Source of the DNA: Paractinoplanes rishiriensis
GTDB taxonomy: Bacteria > Actinomycetota > Actinomycetes > Mycobacteriales > Micromonosporaceae
Assembly: GCF_016862375.1 (NCBI RefSeq)
Contig: NZ_BOMV01000105.1
Span: 1 to 64,000, forward strand
Reading direction: 5' to 3'
Length of the DNA: 64,000 bases
The position numbers and the translations under genes were made by a program. This document shows positions 44,174-53,900 of this stretch, piece after piece (the first letter of the stretch is position 1; every line of letters starts with the position of its first letter). The notes under the pieces were generated by a model. It saw only the letters and a list, made by a program, of their open reading frames with translations, did no database searches and was not told the DNA's origin.

Positions 44174-47065
44174 TCACCGCAGGGCGAAGGTGGCCAGCCG
44201 CAGGCCGGGACTCAGGACCAGGTAGACGTCGTGGCGGCCGGTGGTTCGGGTCAGCGTCGCTGAGGTGGTGGCGTAGGTGTAGGCGTTTCCGGTCGACGCC
44301 ACCTGGGCGGTGCCGAGCAGCTGGCCCGTCGGGGAGCCCAGACGAACCTCGATGGTGCCCGCGCCCGATGTTGCCTTGGAGGCACGGACGGTGACGGCGC
44401 TGACGTCACTCAGCTGGGCGTCCCGGTAGGCGACCCAATCACCCGCCGTGACTGCGCTGACGACTGTGCCGGCAGACTTCGCTTCGTCGGCCAGGCGCAC
44501 CGCTGGGGCGTACGCGTCGAAGGTTTCTGCTCTTGTTTCGAGCTTGAGGTCTCGGGGCGGGATGGTTTCGCCGGTTACCGACCTGGACGTGCGCTGGCGG
44601 ATGTCGGCTGCGGAGGCGCCGAGCAGGATGTCGTACTCGGATGTCTCGACCACCCACCTGGCGCGGGTCTGGTCCCAGCGGGCCAGGTCGGCGTCGCGCA
44701 GCGGCAGGCTCACGGAGGTGGAGGCTCCGGCTTTCAGGTGTACGCGCTGGAAGGCGCGCAACTGCTTGACCGCCGTGACGTCGCGGGACGTGCGCTGGTG
44801 GGTGTAGAGCTGGACCACCTCGTCGCCGTCGCGGGTGCCGGTGTTGGTGACCGTCAGCGTGACCGCGTCCGGGCTGACCTGCGGCGTCCCGTACTGGAAC
44901 GACGTGTAGGACAGGCCGTGCCCGAACGGGTAGAGCGGGGTCTGCTGCGAGTAGAGGTAGGTCTGGCCGGACGTGATGATGTCGTAGTTGTTCAGGTTCG
45001 GCGGCAGTTGGCTGTCCGCGTTGGGCCAGGTCTGGGTGAGTCGGCCGCCGGGGTTGCGGGTGCCGTAGAGGACGTCGGCGATCGCGTGGCCGGTCTCGGC
45101 GCCGGCATGTGTGGTCCAGACGATGGCCGGCACGTTCTGCTGCAGCCAGTTGATCGTCTGGGGGTAACTGGTCTGCAACACCACGACCGTGCGCGGGTTG
45201 GCCGCCAGCACCGCCCGGACCAGGGCTTCCTGGCCGGCGCCCAGGGCCGTCGAGGCACGGTCGCGGAGCTCCCGGCCGTTGATCACCGGGTTGGTGCCGA
45301 CCACCACGACCGCGGTGTCTGCGGATCGCGCCGCGGCCACCGCCTCGTCGACGCCGCTGCGCAGGAGCTCGCGGGTGAGCACCGTGGCGTTGGTCCGGGA
45401 GCTCAGGGTGAGCTGGCCGTTGCTGCTCACCGTCACGTACTGGTTCGAGTTGGCGGTGGTGTCGTAACCGACGTAGCGCAGCACGTGACCGCCGGTGACC
45501 ACCTCCAGCTTGAACTGCTGCTGCACGTTCCAGCCCTGGGGTTGATCGTCGCGAGCGGTGAACCGGCCGCCAGCGTAGCCCAGATATTTGCCGTTCCCGA
45601 CGTTGCGCAACGTGACCACGCCGTCGCCCCAGTCGACCACGTCGAACTGCGCCGCGGCCGTGGCCGTGGTGCCCGTGGCGGTGACCGTGTCCGTGGTCGC
45701 GGTCAGATACCGGCCGTTGGCGTGCAGCGCGAGCCGGTCCGCGGCCTCCGACGCCGACACCGACGCGGCCCGCTCCGTGATCCCGTCGACCGCGGTCACC
45801 TGGTACGGCAGTTTCCCGCCGTACCAGTCGCTGTACAGGGTGTCGGCCAGCGGCCCGACCACGGCGACCCGCCCGCCCGGCGCCAGCGGCAACGCGTTGC
45901 CGGCGTTCTTGAGCAGCACCATCGCCTGCCCGGCCGTCTCGCGCGCGAGTTGCCGGTGGGCGGGGCTGTCGATCACGTCGGCGCCGATGCCGGCGTGCGG
46001 GCCGCCGTCCGGGTCGAACTCGCCGAGCCGGAAACGGATGCTCAACGCGTTCCCGACTGCGGTGTTGATCTCTTGTTCGGTCAGTTGTCCCTGGGTGAGC
46101 GCCGTCCGGATCGCGGTCACCGTCTTGCTGGGGTTGGCGTCGTCGACGGTGAAGCTGGACAGGCCCGCCTTGATCGTCGCGGCGTTCGCCTCGGCCAGCG
46201 TGCTGAAGTAGCGCTGCGAGCCGATCAGGTTGTTCGGCGCCCACGCGTCGGTGACGTTGAGCAGCGGGTAGTCGGTCCAGGCCCGGGCCGCGCCGATGGC
46301 CGGGTCCACGGTGGCCGGTCGTCCGTTGATCAGGTTGTAGGACGCCATGATGCCGGTGGCCGCGTTCGCCTCCAGCGGGGTGCGGAACACCTTCTGCTCG
46401 TACTCGGCCAGCACCCGCGGCGGCACGTTCGACGAGGTGGTGTCGCGCGAGGCCTCATTGTTGTACGCCGCATAGTGCTTCAGCGTCGGCGCCGTCTTGA
46501 GGTGGTCCGGGTCGTCACCCTGCAGCCCCAGCCCGTACGCGGTCGCCATCGCGCCGGTCAGGTGCGGGTCCTCGGAGTAGCCCTCCTCGTTGCGTCCCCA
46601 CCGCGGATCGCGCAGCGGGTTGACCACCGGCGCCCACAGGTTGAGGCCGAACACCCGCGGGTTCCGGGCGTGGAATCCGCGGGCCTCGTCGCCGACCGCC
46701 GAGCCGACCCGCCGGATCAGGTCCGGGTCCCAGGTGCTGGCCATGCCCACGGCCTGCGGAAATGACGTGCCGTCGGCCATCACCACGGCGCCGCCGGCGT
46801 CGTAGTTGTTGGACCACGCCACGCCGTGCAGCGCCTCGGTGCCGGTCTTGAACAGGTTGAGGCCGAGCCGCGGGATGGCCGGCTGGTACTGGTGCAGCAG
46901 CGAGATCTTCTCGTCCAGCGTGAGCCGTGCGACCAGGTCATCGATCCGGGTCGGCAAGGGCAACTGCGGATCCTGATACGGGTACGCCTCGGCGTGCGCG
47001 ACGGCGGGGACGGCCGGCACGGCCAGCAGGGCGACCGCGAGCGCGGCCAGGGAACGCCTTCGCAT
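44174..47065 (-). CDS. Secreted GH3 glycoside hydrolase with an inserted beta-trefoil and a CBM6 tail
   Basis: A 963-residue secreted enzyme. After a signal peptide (residues 1-26), the GH3 (alpha/beta)8 domain carries LKTAPTLKHYAAYNNE, AYNLINGRPATVDP-like sequence and the nucleophile D273 in LLNVTDAWAPNNL. The second GH3 domain is interrupted at about residues 440-560 by a fascin/trefoil-like insert (HANGRYLTATTDTVTATG; GNGKYLGYAGGRFTARDD). An Fn3-like domain follows (PFGHGLSYTSFQYG), then a C-terminal CBM6 (ADEAKSAGTVVSAVTAGDWV). Likely a beta-glucosidase or xylosidase. A LacI-type operator lies just upstream. Confidence 0.9.
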   Translation of the reverse strand: MRRRSLAALAVALLAVPAVPAVAHAEAYPYQDPQLPLPTRIDDLVARLTLDEKISLLHQYQPAIPRLGLNLFKTGTEALHGVAWSNNYDAGGAVVMADGTSFPQAVGMASTWDPDLIRRVGSAVGDEARGFHARNPRVFGLNLWAPVVNPLRDPRWGRNEEGYSEDPHLTGAMATAYGLGLQGDDPDHLKTAPTLKHYAAYNNEASRDTTSSNVPPRVLAEYEQKVFRTPLEANAATGIMASYNLINGRPATVDPAIGAARAWTDYPLLNVTDAWAPNNLIGSQRYFSTLAEANAATIKAGLSSFTVDDANPSKTVTAIRTALTQGQLTEQEINTAVGNALSIRFRLGEFDPDGGPHAGIGADVIDSPAHRQLARETAGQAMVLLKNAGNALPLAPGGRVAVVGPLADTLYSDWYGGKLPYQVTAVDGITERAASVSASEAADRLALHANGRYLTATTDTVTATGTTATAAAQFDVVDWGDGVVTLRNVGNGKYLGYAGGRFTARDDQPQGWNVQQQFKLEVVTGGHVLRYVGYDTTANSNQYVTVSSNGQLTLSSRTNATVLTRELLRSGVDEAVAAARSADTAVVVVGTNPVINGRELRDRASTALGAGQEALVRAVLAANPRTVVVLQTSYPQTINWLQQNVPAIVWTTHAGAETGHAIADVLYGTRNPGGRLTQTWPNADSQLPPNLNNYDIITSGQTYLYSQQTPLYPFGHGLSYTSFQYGTPQVSPDAVTLTVTNTGTRDGDEVVQLYTHQRTSRDVTAVKQLRAFQRVHLKAGASTSVSLPLRDADLARWDQTRARWVVETSEYDILLGASAADIRQRTSRSVTGETIPPRDLKLETRAETFDAYAPAVRLADEAKSAGTVVSAVTAGDWVAYRDAQLSDVSAVTVRASKATSGAGTIEVRLGSPTGQLLGTAQVASTGNAYTYATTSATLTRTTGRHDVYLVLSPGLRLATFALR

Positions 47066-47114
47066 GACGACTCCGCATCGGATGTTGCCGAACCGCCTGC
47101 TCAGATGGGCAGAA

Positions 47115-48260
47115 TCATCGAAGCGGTTCGATTGATGGTGGTGCGCTCACGGTACCTGAGCGCCGGACCTGCTGGGCCCGTAGCTCGGCGGCGAATTCCG
47201 CTTCCTCCCACTTCTCGGCCAGTGCGCGCAGCATCAGCCCGGCCTGGGTCTCCGGGGCGAGTCCGCCGATCGGCTGGTCCCGGTCGAGATTGGTGGGGAA
47301 CGCGTAGCCCTCGGCGCTGGCCGCCACCACGTTAGCCACCGGACCCTCGAACGATCGCAGCACCGGATAGAGGGCCCGGCACATCGCGGTCCGGTCGACC
47401 GACTCCATGGCCCGGCCGAACGCCGACGAGACCTGCAGCAGGTTGGCCATCCGTCGCACGCCGGCCGACCGGTTGGTGCCGGCGCCGTGGAAGAGCGCCG
47501 GGTTGAAGAACGCGGCATCGCCCTTGCGCAGCGGCAACTGCACGTAGTTCTTCTCGAAGTACGCGCTGAACTCGGGCTGGTGGAACGCGACGTAGCCGGC
47601 CGGGTACTTCTGCGAGTGCGGCAGGTAGAGGGTCGGGCCGGTCTCCACCGGCATGTCCACGTGCGCCACCGCGCCCTGCAGGGTGAGCACCGGCGACAGC
47701 GCGTGCACGTGCGCCGGATAGCGCCGCGCCTGCTCCTGCGACATGAACCCGAGGTGGTAGTCGCGATGGGCGACCTGTGCGGTCCCGCCCGGGTTCACCA
47801 CGTTGACCTGCGAGGTGACCTGATATCCGGCGCCCAGCCAGGCGTCGGCGATCACGGCCAGGGTCTCGTTGGCGTAGTAGGCCGCGAACGCGTCGGGATC
47901 CCGTACGGCAAATTTGTCCAACGCGCCCCAGACCCGGTCGTTCGCACCCGGCTTGGCGAAATGGTCGCCGGCGGCGAGGCCGGCGGCCTTCTGCTCCTCG
48001 ATCAGGTCGCGGAACACGGCGGTCGCCCGGTCCACGATCGAGGATTCGAACGCGTGCGGGAACACCACGATGCCGGGGCCGTCGAGCAGCGCGCGGGCCA
48101 GTTCGGTGCGCATCTCGACGGTGTCGGCCACGGTTTCGTAGATCGGGACGTTACGCTCGATCCGGGCGGCGAGCGGGTAGTCGGCGGGGTCGGTGGTCTG
48201 TTCGACGAGCGCCCGGAAATCCGTCAGCCGGCAGTCGTCGGGGGTGAACCAGGTAGTCAT
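47115..48260 (-). CDS. Phytanoyl-CoA dioxygenase (PhyH) family protein
   Basis: A 381-residue Fe(II)/2-oxoglutarate dioxygenase of the PhyH family. The iron triad is visible: H165 and D167 in HRDYHLG and the distal H258 in LFHGAGTNRS, with the arginine that would bind 2-oxoglutarate a few residues after (GVRRM). Its position beside GH3 and a LacI regulator suggests a role in modifying a plant- or glycan-derived compound; the substrate is unknown. The ATG is divergent from the LacI gene, separated by 72 bases. The GH3 gene follows after 49 bases. Confidence 0.87.
   Translation of the reverse strand: MTTWFTPDDCRLTDFRALVEQTTDPADYPLAARIERNVPIYETVADTVEMRTELARALLDGPGIVVFPHAFESSIVDRATAVFRDLIEEQKAAGLAAGDHFAKPGANDRVWGALDKFAVRDPDAFAAYYANETLAVIADAWLGAGYQVTSQVNVVNPGGTAQVAHRDYHLGFMSQEQARRYPAHVHALSPVLTLQGAVAHVDMPVETGPTLYLPHSQKYPAGYVAFHQPEFSAYFEKNYVQLPLRKGDAAFFNPALFHGAGTNRSAGVRRMANLLQVSSAFGRAMESVDRTAMCRALYPVLRSFEGPVANVVAASAEGYAFPTNLDRDQPIGGLAPETQAGLMLRALAEKWEEAEFAAELRAQQVRRSGTVSAPPSIEPLR
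47117..47132. promoter_or_regulatory. LacI-type operator upstream of the GH3 gene
   Basis: ATCGAAGCGGTTCGAT: two six-base arms (ATCGAA and TTCGAT) pair exactly around a GCGG centre. It overlaps the last codons of the upstream PhyH gene and lies about 52 bases before the GH3 ATG, a typical place for a repressor site. The divergent LacI gene at 48333 is a candidate regulator. Confidence 0.6.
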
Positions 48261-48332
48261 GGCGTCACGCTAAGGTGCTAAGAAACATCAAAGACCTTCC
48301 ATAAAACCTCAAAAACCCCTCATCCTGTACGC

Positions 48333-49343
48333 GTGAAGCACCCCTACCGGATTCGAGAGATCGCCGCTCAGGCCGGCCTCAGCGAAGCCACCGTGGATCG
48401 CGTGCTGCACCAGCGGGGCGGGGTCCGGGACAGCACGGCCCGCGAAGTGCACGAGGCCATCGCCGACCTGGACCGGCAGCAGTCCCAGGTCCGCCTCGGC
48501 GGGCACACCTTCATGATCGACGTCGTGGTGCAGGCACCGCCCCGGTTCGCGGTCGCGGTCAAGGCGGCGGCCGAGGCGGCTTTGCCCGACCTGCGGCCCG
48601 CGGTGATCAGGTTCCGGTTCCATGCCGCCGATCCGGTGTCGACGCTTCCCCGGATCGGGCGGTCCCGCTCGCACGGCCTGATCCTCAAGGCGCCGGACCG
48701 GCCGGAGGTTGCCGACGCCGTGGGCAAACTGAACATTCCGGTGGTCACCCTGGTCACCGACCTGCCGTCGAGCAAGCGGGTGGCGTACGTGGGCATCGAC
48801 AACGCGGACGCCGGCGCCACCGCGGCCTACCTGGTCGAGCAGTGGCTGGCCGACCGGGCCGGCGACGTCCTGGTGGTGCGCGGAGACGGGGCGTACCGGG
48901 GTGAGGACGAGCGGGAGGCCGGCTTCCGCGCCGAGATGTCGGCCCGCAACCCGTACCGCCGGCTGCACGTGGTCGTCGACGAGGAGGACCGGGCCGACGC
49001 GGTGCACGCCCGGGTGCGTGCCGTGCTCGCCGACAACCCCTCGGTCCGGGCCGTCTACTCGCTGTACGCCGGCGCCGGTGGGAACGCCGCGGTGGTCGAC
49101 GCGTTCGCCGCCGAGCACCGCAAATACGACGTTTTCGTGGCGCACGACCTCGATGCGGAAAACACGGCGCTGCTGCGTACCCATGCCTTGTCTGCGGTGT
49201 TGCACCACGATCTGCGCGCCGACCTGCGCCGCGCGGGCCTGGCCATCATGCAGGCGCAGGGCGTGCTGGCCGGCCCGATCCGCTCCAACCCGGCCGCGAT
49301 CCAGGTGATCACGCCGTTCAACACCCCGCCGGTCGAGTTCTGA
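48333..49343 (+). CDS. LacI-family regulator with a divergent sensor domain
   Basis: A 336-residue regulator. The helix-turn-helix is IREIAAQAGLSEATVDRVLH, a variant of the LacI recognition helix in which TV.RVL is kept and the usual hinge leucine region is changed (QQSQVRLGGHTFMIDVVVQ). The sensor half resembles periplasmic-binding proteins (VAYVGIDNADAGATAAYLVE; AVYSLYAGAGGNAAVVDAF). A -10-like CATCCT ends six bases before the GTG, suggesting a leaderless transcript. It is divergent from the PhyH-GH3 pair and probably controls it. Confidence 0.87.
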   Translation: MKHPYRIREIAAQAGLSEATVDRVLHQRGGVRDSTAREVHEAIADLDRQQSQVRLGGHTFMIDVVVQAPPRFAVAVKAAAEAALPDLRPAVIRFRFHAADPVSTLPRIGRSRSHGLILKAPDRPEVADAVGKLNIPVVTLVTDLPSSKRVAYVGIDNADAGATAAYLVEQWLADRAGDVLVVRGDGAYRGEDEREAGFRAEMSARNPYRRLHVVVDEEDRADAVHARVRAVLADNPSVRAVYSLYAGAGGNAAVVDAFAAEHRKYDVFVAHDLDAENTALLRTHALSAVLHHDLRADLRRAGLAIMQAQGVLAGPIRSNPAAIQVITPFNTPPVEF

Positions 49344-49423
49344 GATTTTCTTCGCGGTGTTGTCCGGATCCGCTCGGGCCGTTCGTCACCCTGGTGAAGT
49401 CAACCTTCAGGGAGATGAGAACG

Positions 49424-49753
49424 ATGAAGTACCTGATGTTCGTCTGCGACGACACCGAGCCGGAGACCGACGAGTCCCGGGTGCCCGACATCCACGCCTG
49501 GGTCGCCGAGAACGACGCAGCCGGCCGCCGCATCACCGGCAACGTGCTGGCCGCACCGTCGGCCGCCACCACGATCCGGGTCCGCGGCGGCGAGGTGCTG
49601 CTCACTGACGGCCCGTTCGCCGAGACCAAGGAGGTGATCGTGGGCTTCGACATCCTGGAGTGCGCCGACCTGGACGAGGCGATCGCGGTGGCCGCCGCGC
49701 ACCCGATGGCACATCTGGGCCGGCTCGAACTGCGCCCGTACGCGGACCTCTGA
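49424..49753 (+). CDS. DGPF/YCII-family protein, partner of an ECF42 sigma factor
   Basis: A 109-residue ferredoxin-fold protein of the YCII-related DGPF type. The diagnostic motif is LLTDGPFAETKEVIVGFDIL; the start MKYLMFVCDD and the end HLGRLELRPY are also typical. Genes of this family nearly always sit immediately upstream of ECF42 sigma factors, as here (one base apart). The biochemical role is not established. AGGGAG lies upstream of ATG 49424, which is preferred over a codon at 49394. Confidence 0.92.
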   Translation: MKYLMFVCDDTEPETDESRVPDIHAWVAENDAAGRRITGNVLAAPSAATTIRVRGGEVLLTDGPFAETKEVIVGFDILECADLDEAIAVAAAHPMAHLGRLELRPYADL

Positions 49754-49754
49754 G

Positions 49755-50975
49755 TTGTCCTCCGTCGCTTCCGCCATCGCCGCCGGCTGGGACTCGTACG
49801 GGCGGATCGTCGCCACCCTGATCCGGGTGACCGGCGACTGGACGCTGGCCGAGGACTGTGCCCAGGAGGCGATGGCGGCCGCGCTGGAACGCTGGCCGCG
49901 CGACGGCGTACCCGACAATCCGGGCGGCTGGCTGCTCACGGTCGCCCGGAACCGGGCCGTCGACGTCCTGCGCCGCGCCGCCGTGGAGAACCGGAAACTC
50001 CAGGAGGTCGCCATGCTCTGGAACGCCGACCCACCGCCGCCCGGCCCCGAGATCGAGGACGACCGGCTCCGGCTCATCTTCACCTGCTGCCATCCCGCGC
50101 TGGCACTCGAAGCACGGGTCGCCCTGACCCTGCGCACCATCGGGGGAGTGCCGACCGCGGACATCGCCCGCGCGTTCCTGGTCACCGAGTCGGCCATGAC
50201 GCGCCGCATCACCCGGGCCAAATCCAAGATCGCCGACGCCCGCATCCCGTACCGGGTACCCACCGGTGAGGCGCTCGCCGAGCGCCTGCCGGGGGTCCTG
50301 GCCGTCCTCTACCTACTCTTCACCAGGGGGTACGACGCGGACGGCGAGCCCGCGTTCGCCGACGAGGCCATCCGGCTGACCCGGTTGCTGGCGGCGCTGA
50401 TGCCCGGCGAGTCGGAGGTGGCGTCGCTGCTGGCGCTCTGCCTGCTGCAACACTCCCGCCGCCGGGCCCGCCGCGACGCCAACGGCGACCTGGTCACGCT
50501 CGACCGGCAGGACCGCTCGAAGTGGGACCGGGCGGCCATCGCCGAGGGCTTGGAGATCCTGTTGCGCACGCCGGTGCAGGGCCCGTACGCGTTACAGGCC
50601 CGGATCGCGGCCTGCCATGCGGCGGGCGACGACACGGACTGGTTGTCGATCGCCGGCTGGTATGACGAGCTGGTCCGGATCCAGCCGTCGCCGGTGGTCG
50701 CGTTGAACCGGGCGGTGGCGCACGGCTACGCCTTCGGTCCGGCGGAGGGATTGGCGCTGCTGGCGGCGGCGCGGTCGGGCGGGGCGCTGGACGGGTACCC
50801 GGCGGCGATCGCGGTCGAGGCGGACCTGACGCTGCGGTCCGGGGACGCGTTCCGGGCGGCCGAGTTGTTCCGGGCGGCGGCGGCCGAGGCACCGTCCGAG
50901 GTGGAACGTCGGGCGTTGCTCACCCGGGCCGCCGAGGCGGTCACGGGCGGACCCGGCGCAGGGCCGCGCCGGTGA
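49755..50975 (+). CDS. ECF42-group RNA polymerase sigma factor with TPR-like C-terminal domain
   Basis: A 406-residue sigma factor. Region 2 is at residues 10-75 (DWTLAEDCAQEAMAAALERW; GWLLTVARNRAVDVLRR) and region 4 at about 115-165 (LTLRTIGGVPTADIARAFL; TESAMTRRITRAKSKI). The remaining 230 residues form the large helical extension specific to ECF42, with DGEPAFADEAIRLTRLL and PVVALNRAVAHGYAFGP. No anti-sigma factor is encoded next to it; in this group the extension is thought to regulate activity. It starts with TTG one base after the DGPF gene and overlaps the next convergent gene by 35 bases. Confidence 0.92.
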   Translation: MSSVASAIAAGWDSYGRIVATLIRVTGDWTLAEDCAQEAMAAALERWPRDGVPDNPGGWLLTVARNRAVDVLRRAAVENRKLQEVAMLWNADPPPPGPEIEDDRLRLIFTCCHPALALEARVALTLRTIGGVPTADIARAFLVTESAMTRRITRAKSKIADARIPYRVPTGEALAERLPGVLAVLYLLFTRGYDADGEPAFADEAIRLTRLLAALMPGESEVASLLALCLLQHSRRRARRDANGDLVTLDRQDRSKWDRAAIAEGLEILLRTPVQGPYALQARIAACHAAGDDTDWLSIAGWYDELVRIQPSPVVALNRAVAHGYAFGPAEGLALLAAARSGGALDGYPAAIAVEADLTLRSGDAFRAAELFRAAAAEAPSEVERRALLTRAAEAVTGGPGAGPRR

Positions 50976-53900
50976 TCACTGCGGCGAAGCCGGCGACGAT
51001 CATCCAGAGCGTCGCCGGGCCGGTCACCGGGAGAGACGCGTTGTCGTCGACGGTTTCGGCGACGGTCAGGTCGAGCCGCAGCGCCCGGAAGTTGCCGTTC
51101 TTGTCGACGCCGGCCGCCACGAACGAGTGCTTGCCGAGGCTCAGCCCGTCCGGCACCTGGATCTCCGTCTCGAACGCGCCGTTCTCGTCGGCCGTGACGG
51201 TGCCCAGGACCCGCGGCTCCGAATAGACGGCGAGGGTGACCTCGGAGAACGGCGCGTAGCCACTGCCGGACATGGTCAGCGTCCCGCCCGGTGCCGCCGA
51301 GGTGATCGGGCCGTCCGGGGTGACGAGCGGCTCGCTGGTGTCCGGCGGTGTGGTGGGCACGGTCAGTTCGGTGGGCACCGCGGCGTTCGAGGAGGCCGAG
51401 GCCGGCGAGGTGCCGGCGGCGGAGAGGGCCACCACGCTGATCGTGTACGACGTGCCGGCCGCCCCGCCCACCACGCAACTCGTGGCGCCGGTGGTGAAGC
51501 AGCTCGCGCCGCCGGGGGAGGCCGTCGCGCGGTAGCCGGTGATGACCGCGCCGTTGGCCGCGGGCGGGTTCCACGAGACGGTGATCGAGGCCAGGCCGGC
51601 GCTGGCGGAGACGCCGGTGGGTGCGCCCGGCACCACCGGTCCCGGCGTGGGGGACACGGTCGGGCTCGGCATCGGCGCCGCCGTCGTGGGCGGTGTCGTC
51701 GGCGCGGTGGTGGGCGATCTGGTCACGGGAGTGGTGGGTGAGGTCGTCGGCGCAGTGGTGGGTGGCGTCGTCGTCGGCGCTGTGGTCGGAGCGGTCGAGG
51801 TCGGAGCGGTCGAGGTCGGCGGTGTCGTCGTCGGTGCCGTGGTGACCGGCGGGGTGGTGGCTGGCGGCGGGGTGGTGGCTGGCGGCGCGGTGGTCGGTGG
51901 CGGGGTCGTGGTCGGGGTCGTGGTCGCGGGCGTCGTGGTCGCAGGCGTCGTGGTCGGCGCCGTCGTCGGGGGCGTGGTGGTGGGGGGCGTGGTGGCGGGT
52001 GTCGTGGTGGGCGGTGACGTCGGGACCGTCGCGGTCGGCGTCACCGTCGCGGTGACGAAATCGCCCGCTCCGGCGCTGTTGGCCGCCCACAACCAGATCT
52101 CGACCTCCTGATCGTTCTCCAGGTCGGCGAGGGTGGCCGTGAGCTTGCCGTCCTCGCCCGGCGTGGTGTCCACGGCGAGCCACGTCGCGCCCTCGTCGAT
52201 GCTGGCCTGGTACTGCAGGTTGTCCGGGTCGCCGCCGTCGTCCGACGGTGCGAAGTCCAGCCGCGCCGACCCGTCCCCGGCGGTGGCCGTGAACTCGCTC
52301 GGCGCCGAGGGCGGGTCCGCGACCACGGTCGGCACCTCCACCATGCCCACGGGGCCGGATTCGTTGACCGCGCGGAGCCGGAGCAGGTACCTGCCGTTGG
52401 CCACGTCCGTCAGCCGGATGCTCAGGAAGCCGTCCACCGGCTCGGGCACCTTCGGTTCCCACGGCCCCTCGTCCAGCTGCAGCTCGTAGGCGGTGGCATC
52501 GGCCGCCTCGGTGAAGTCGATCCGGATCGCGCCGTTGCCGGACCACAGCCGGGCGATGCGCAGCTGACCCGGCGGGAACTGCGTCGGGGTGACCGAATCG
52601 TGCGCGTAGACCCCGTACCCGGTGCCGTTCTGCGCCCGGACCCGAACCGACACCTCCCCGTCGTTGCTCAGCCCTTCGAGCGTCGCCGTCAGGCTGCCCT
52701 CCCGGTCGGCGACGTCGAGATCGCGCCACGGGCCGCCCGCGATGCTCACCTGATAGCCGGCAATGTCCGATCCGCCGGTCCGGCCGGGTGCCGTGAAGAT
52801 CAGAAACGCCGAGCGGTCCTCGGGCCGCAGGTCCAGCGGACCGGGTGCGCCGGGCAGATCGGGGTCCGGCGTGACGCTCGTGCCGGCCGCGTCGCCGACC
52901 ACGCTGGTGCCGTCGACCACCTGGTCGGTGACCGCGCGGAGCGACACCGTGTTCGGCGTTTCGTTGATCAGCCCGGTGACCGCGACCTCGTACTGGCCGG
53001 AGTCGAGCCGGACCGCGTCGACCAACCGCCAGTTTTCGCCGTCGGTCGAGATCTCCCAGCCGGCGACGGTGGCACCGTTGTTGTCGCCCGGCGTGAACGT
53101 CAGCGTCGCGGCCTCGTTCCCGGGCGCCGCCTGGAGCCCGGTCGGCGCATCCGGTGGCGTGTACGGCCGGACGTCCTCGGCCCATCCGGCGCCCGAGAGC
53201 CCGGTGTCGTCGGCTACCTCGGTGTTGGCCGCCCGCACCCCGATGCGGTACGCGACGCCGTTCTCCAGCCCGTCGATCTCGCAGCTGGTCTCGGTCGTCG
53301 TCCGGCAAAGGAGCCCGGTCGGGACGGGTTCGTCATCGGTGTTCCGGAACGCCTCCGCGACGTAGCGGACCACCGGCGCGCCGTCGTTGCTCTCGACCGC
53401 CTCCCAGCTGACGGTGGCTTTTCCGTCGCCGGCCACGGCCGTGACCCAGGCGGGCGGCTTAGGCACGGTCCGGGCGGCGAGCGAGGTGATCGGACCGTCG
53501 AAGTTGAGCTCGTTCGGTCCCAGGTCTTCGTCGTCCACCCGGACATGGACGTTGCCGCTGGGGAAGGCGACGAGCAGTTCGCCGCTGTCGGCCGCCGCCA
53601 GCGCGACCGGGCCCTCGTCGTAGGCCCGGGTGACGGGCTGCGGATCCTCGCCCGGAATGACGGCGTAGGCCCGTCCGGACTCGTTGTCCGCGACGTACAG
53701 GACGCCGGACCGGTCCACCGCGAGGTCGTTCGCGACCACGTCCTGCATCACCGGCACCGACGCTTCGGGCAGGTACTGGTAGACGGTTCGAGTCGCCCGG
53801 TCCGCGAAGTAGACGGCGTCGCCCGTCACGCTGGCCGCGACCGAGGACGGCGTGAGGCCCGGCGTGATCGGAAGATCTTCCGCCGGCATCGCTTCGGGAC

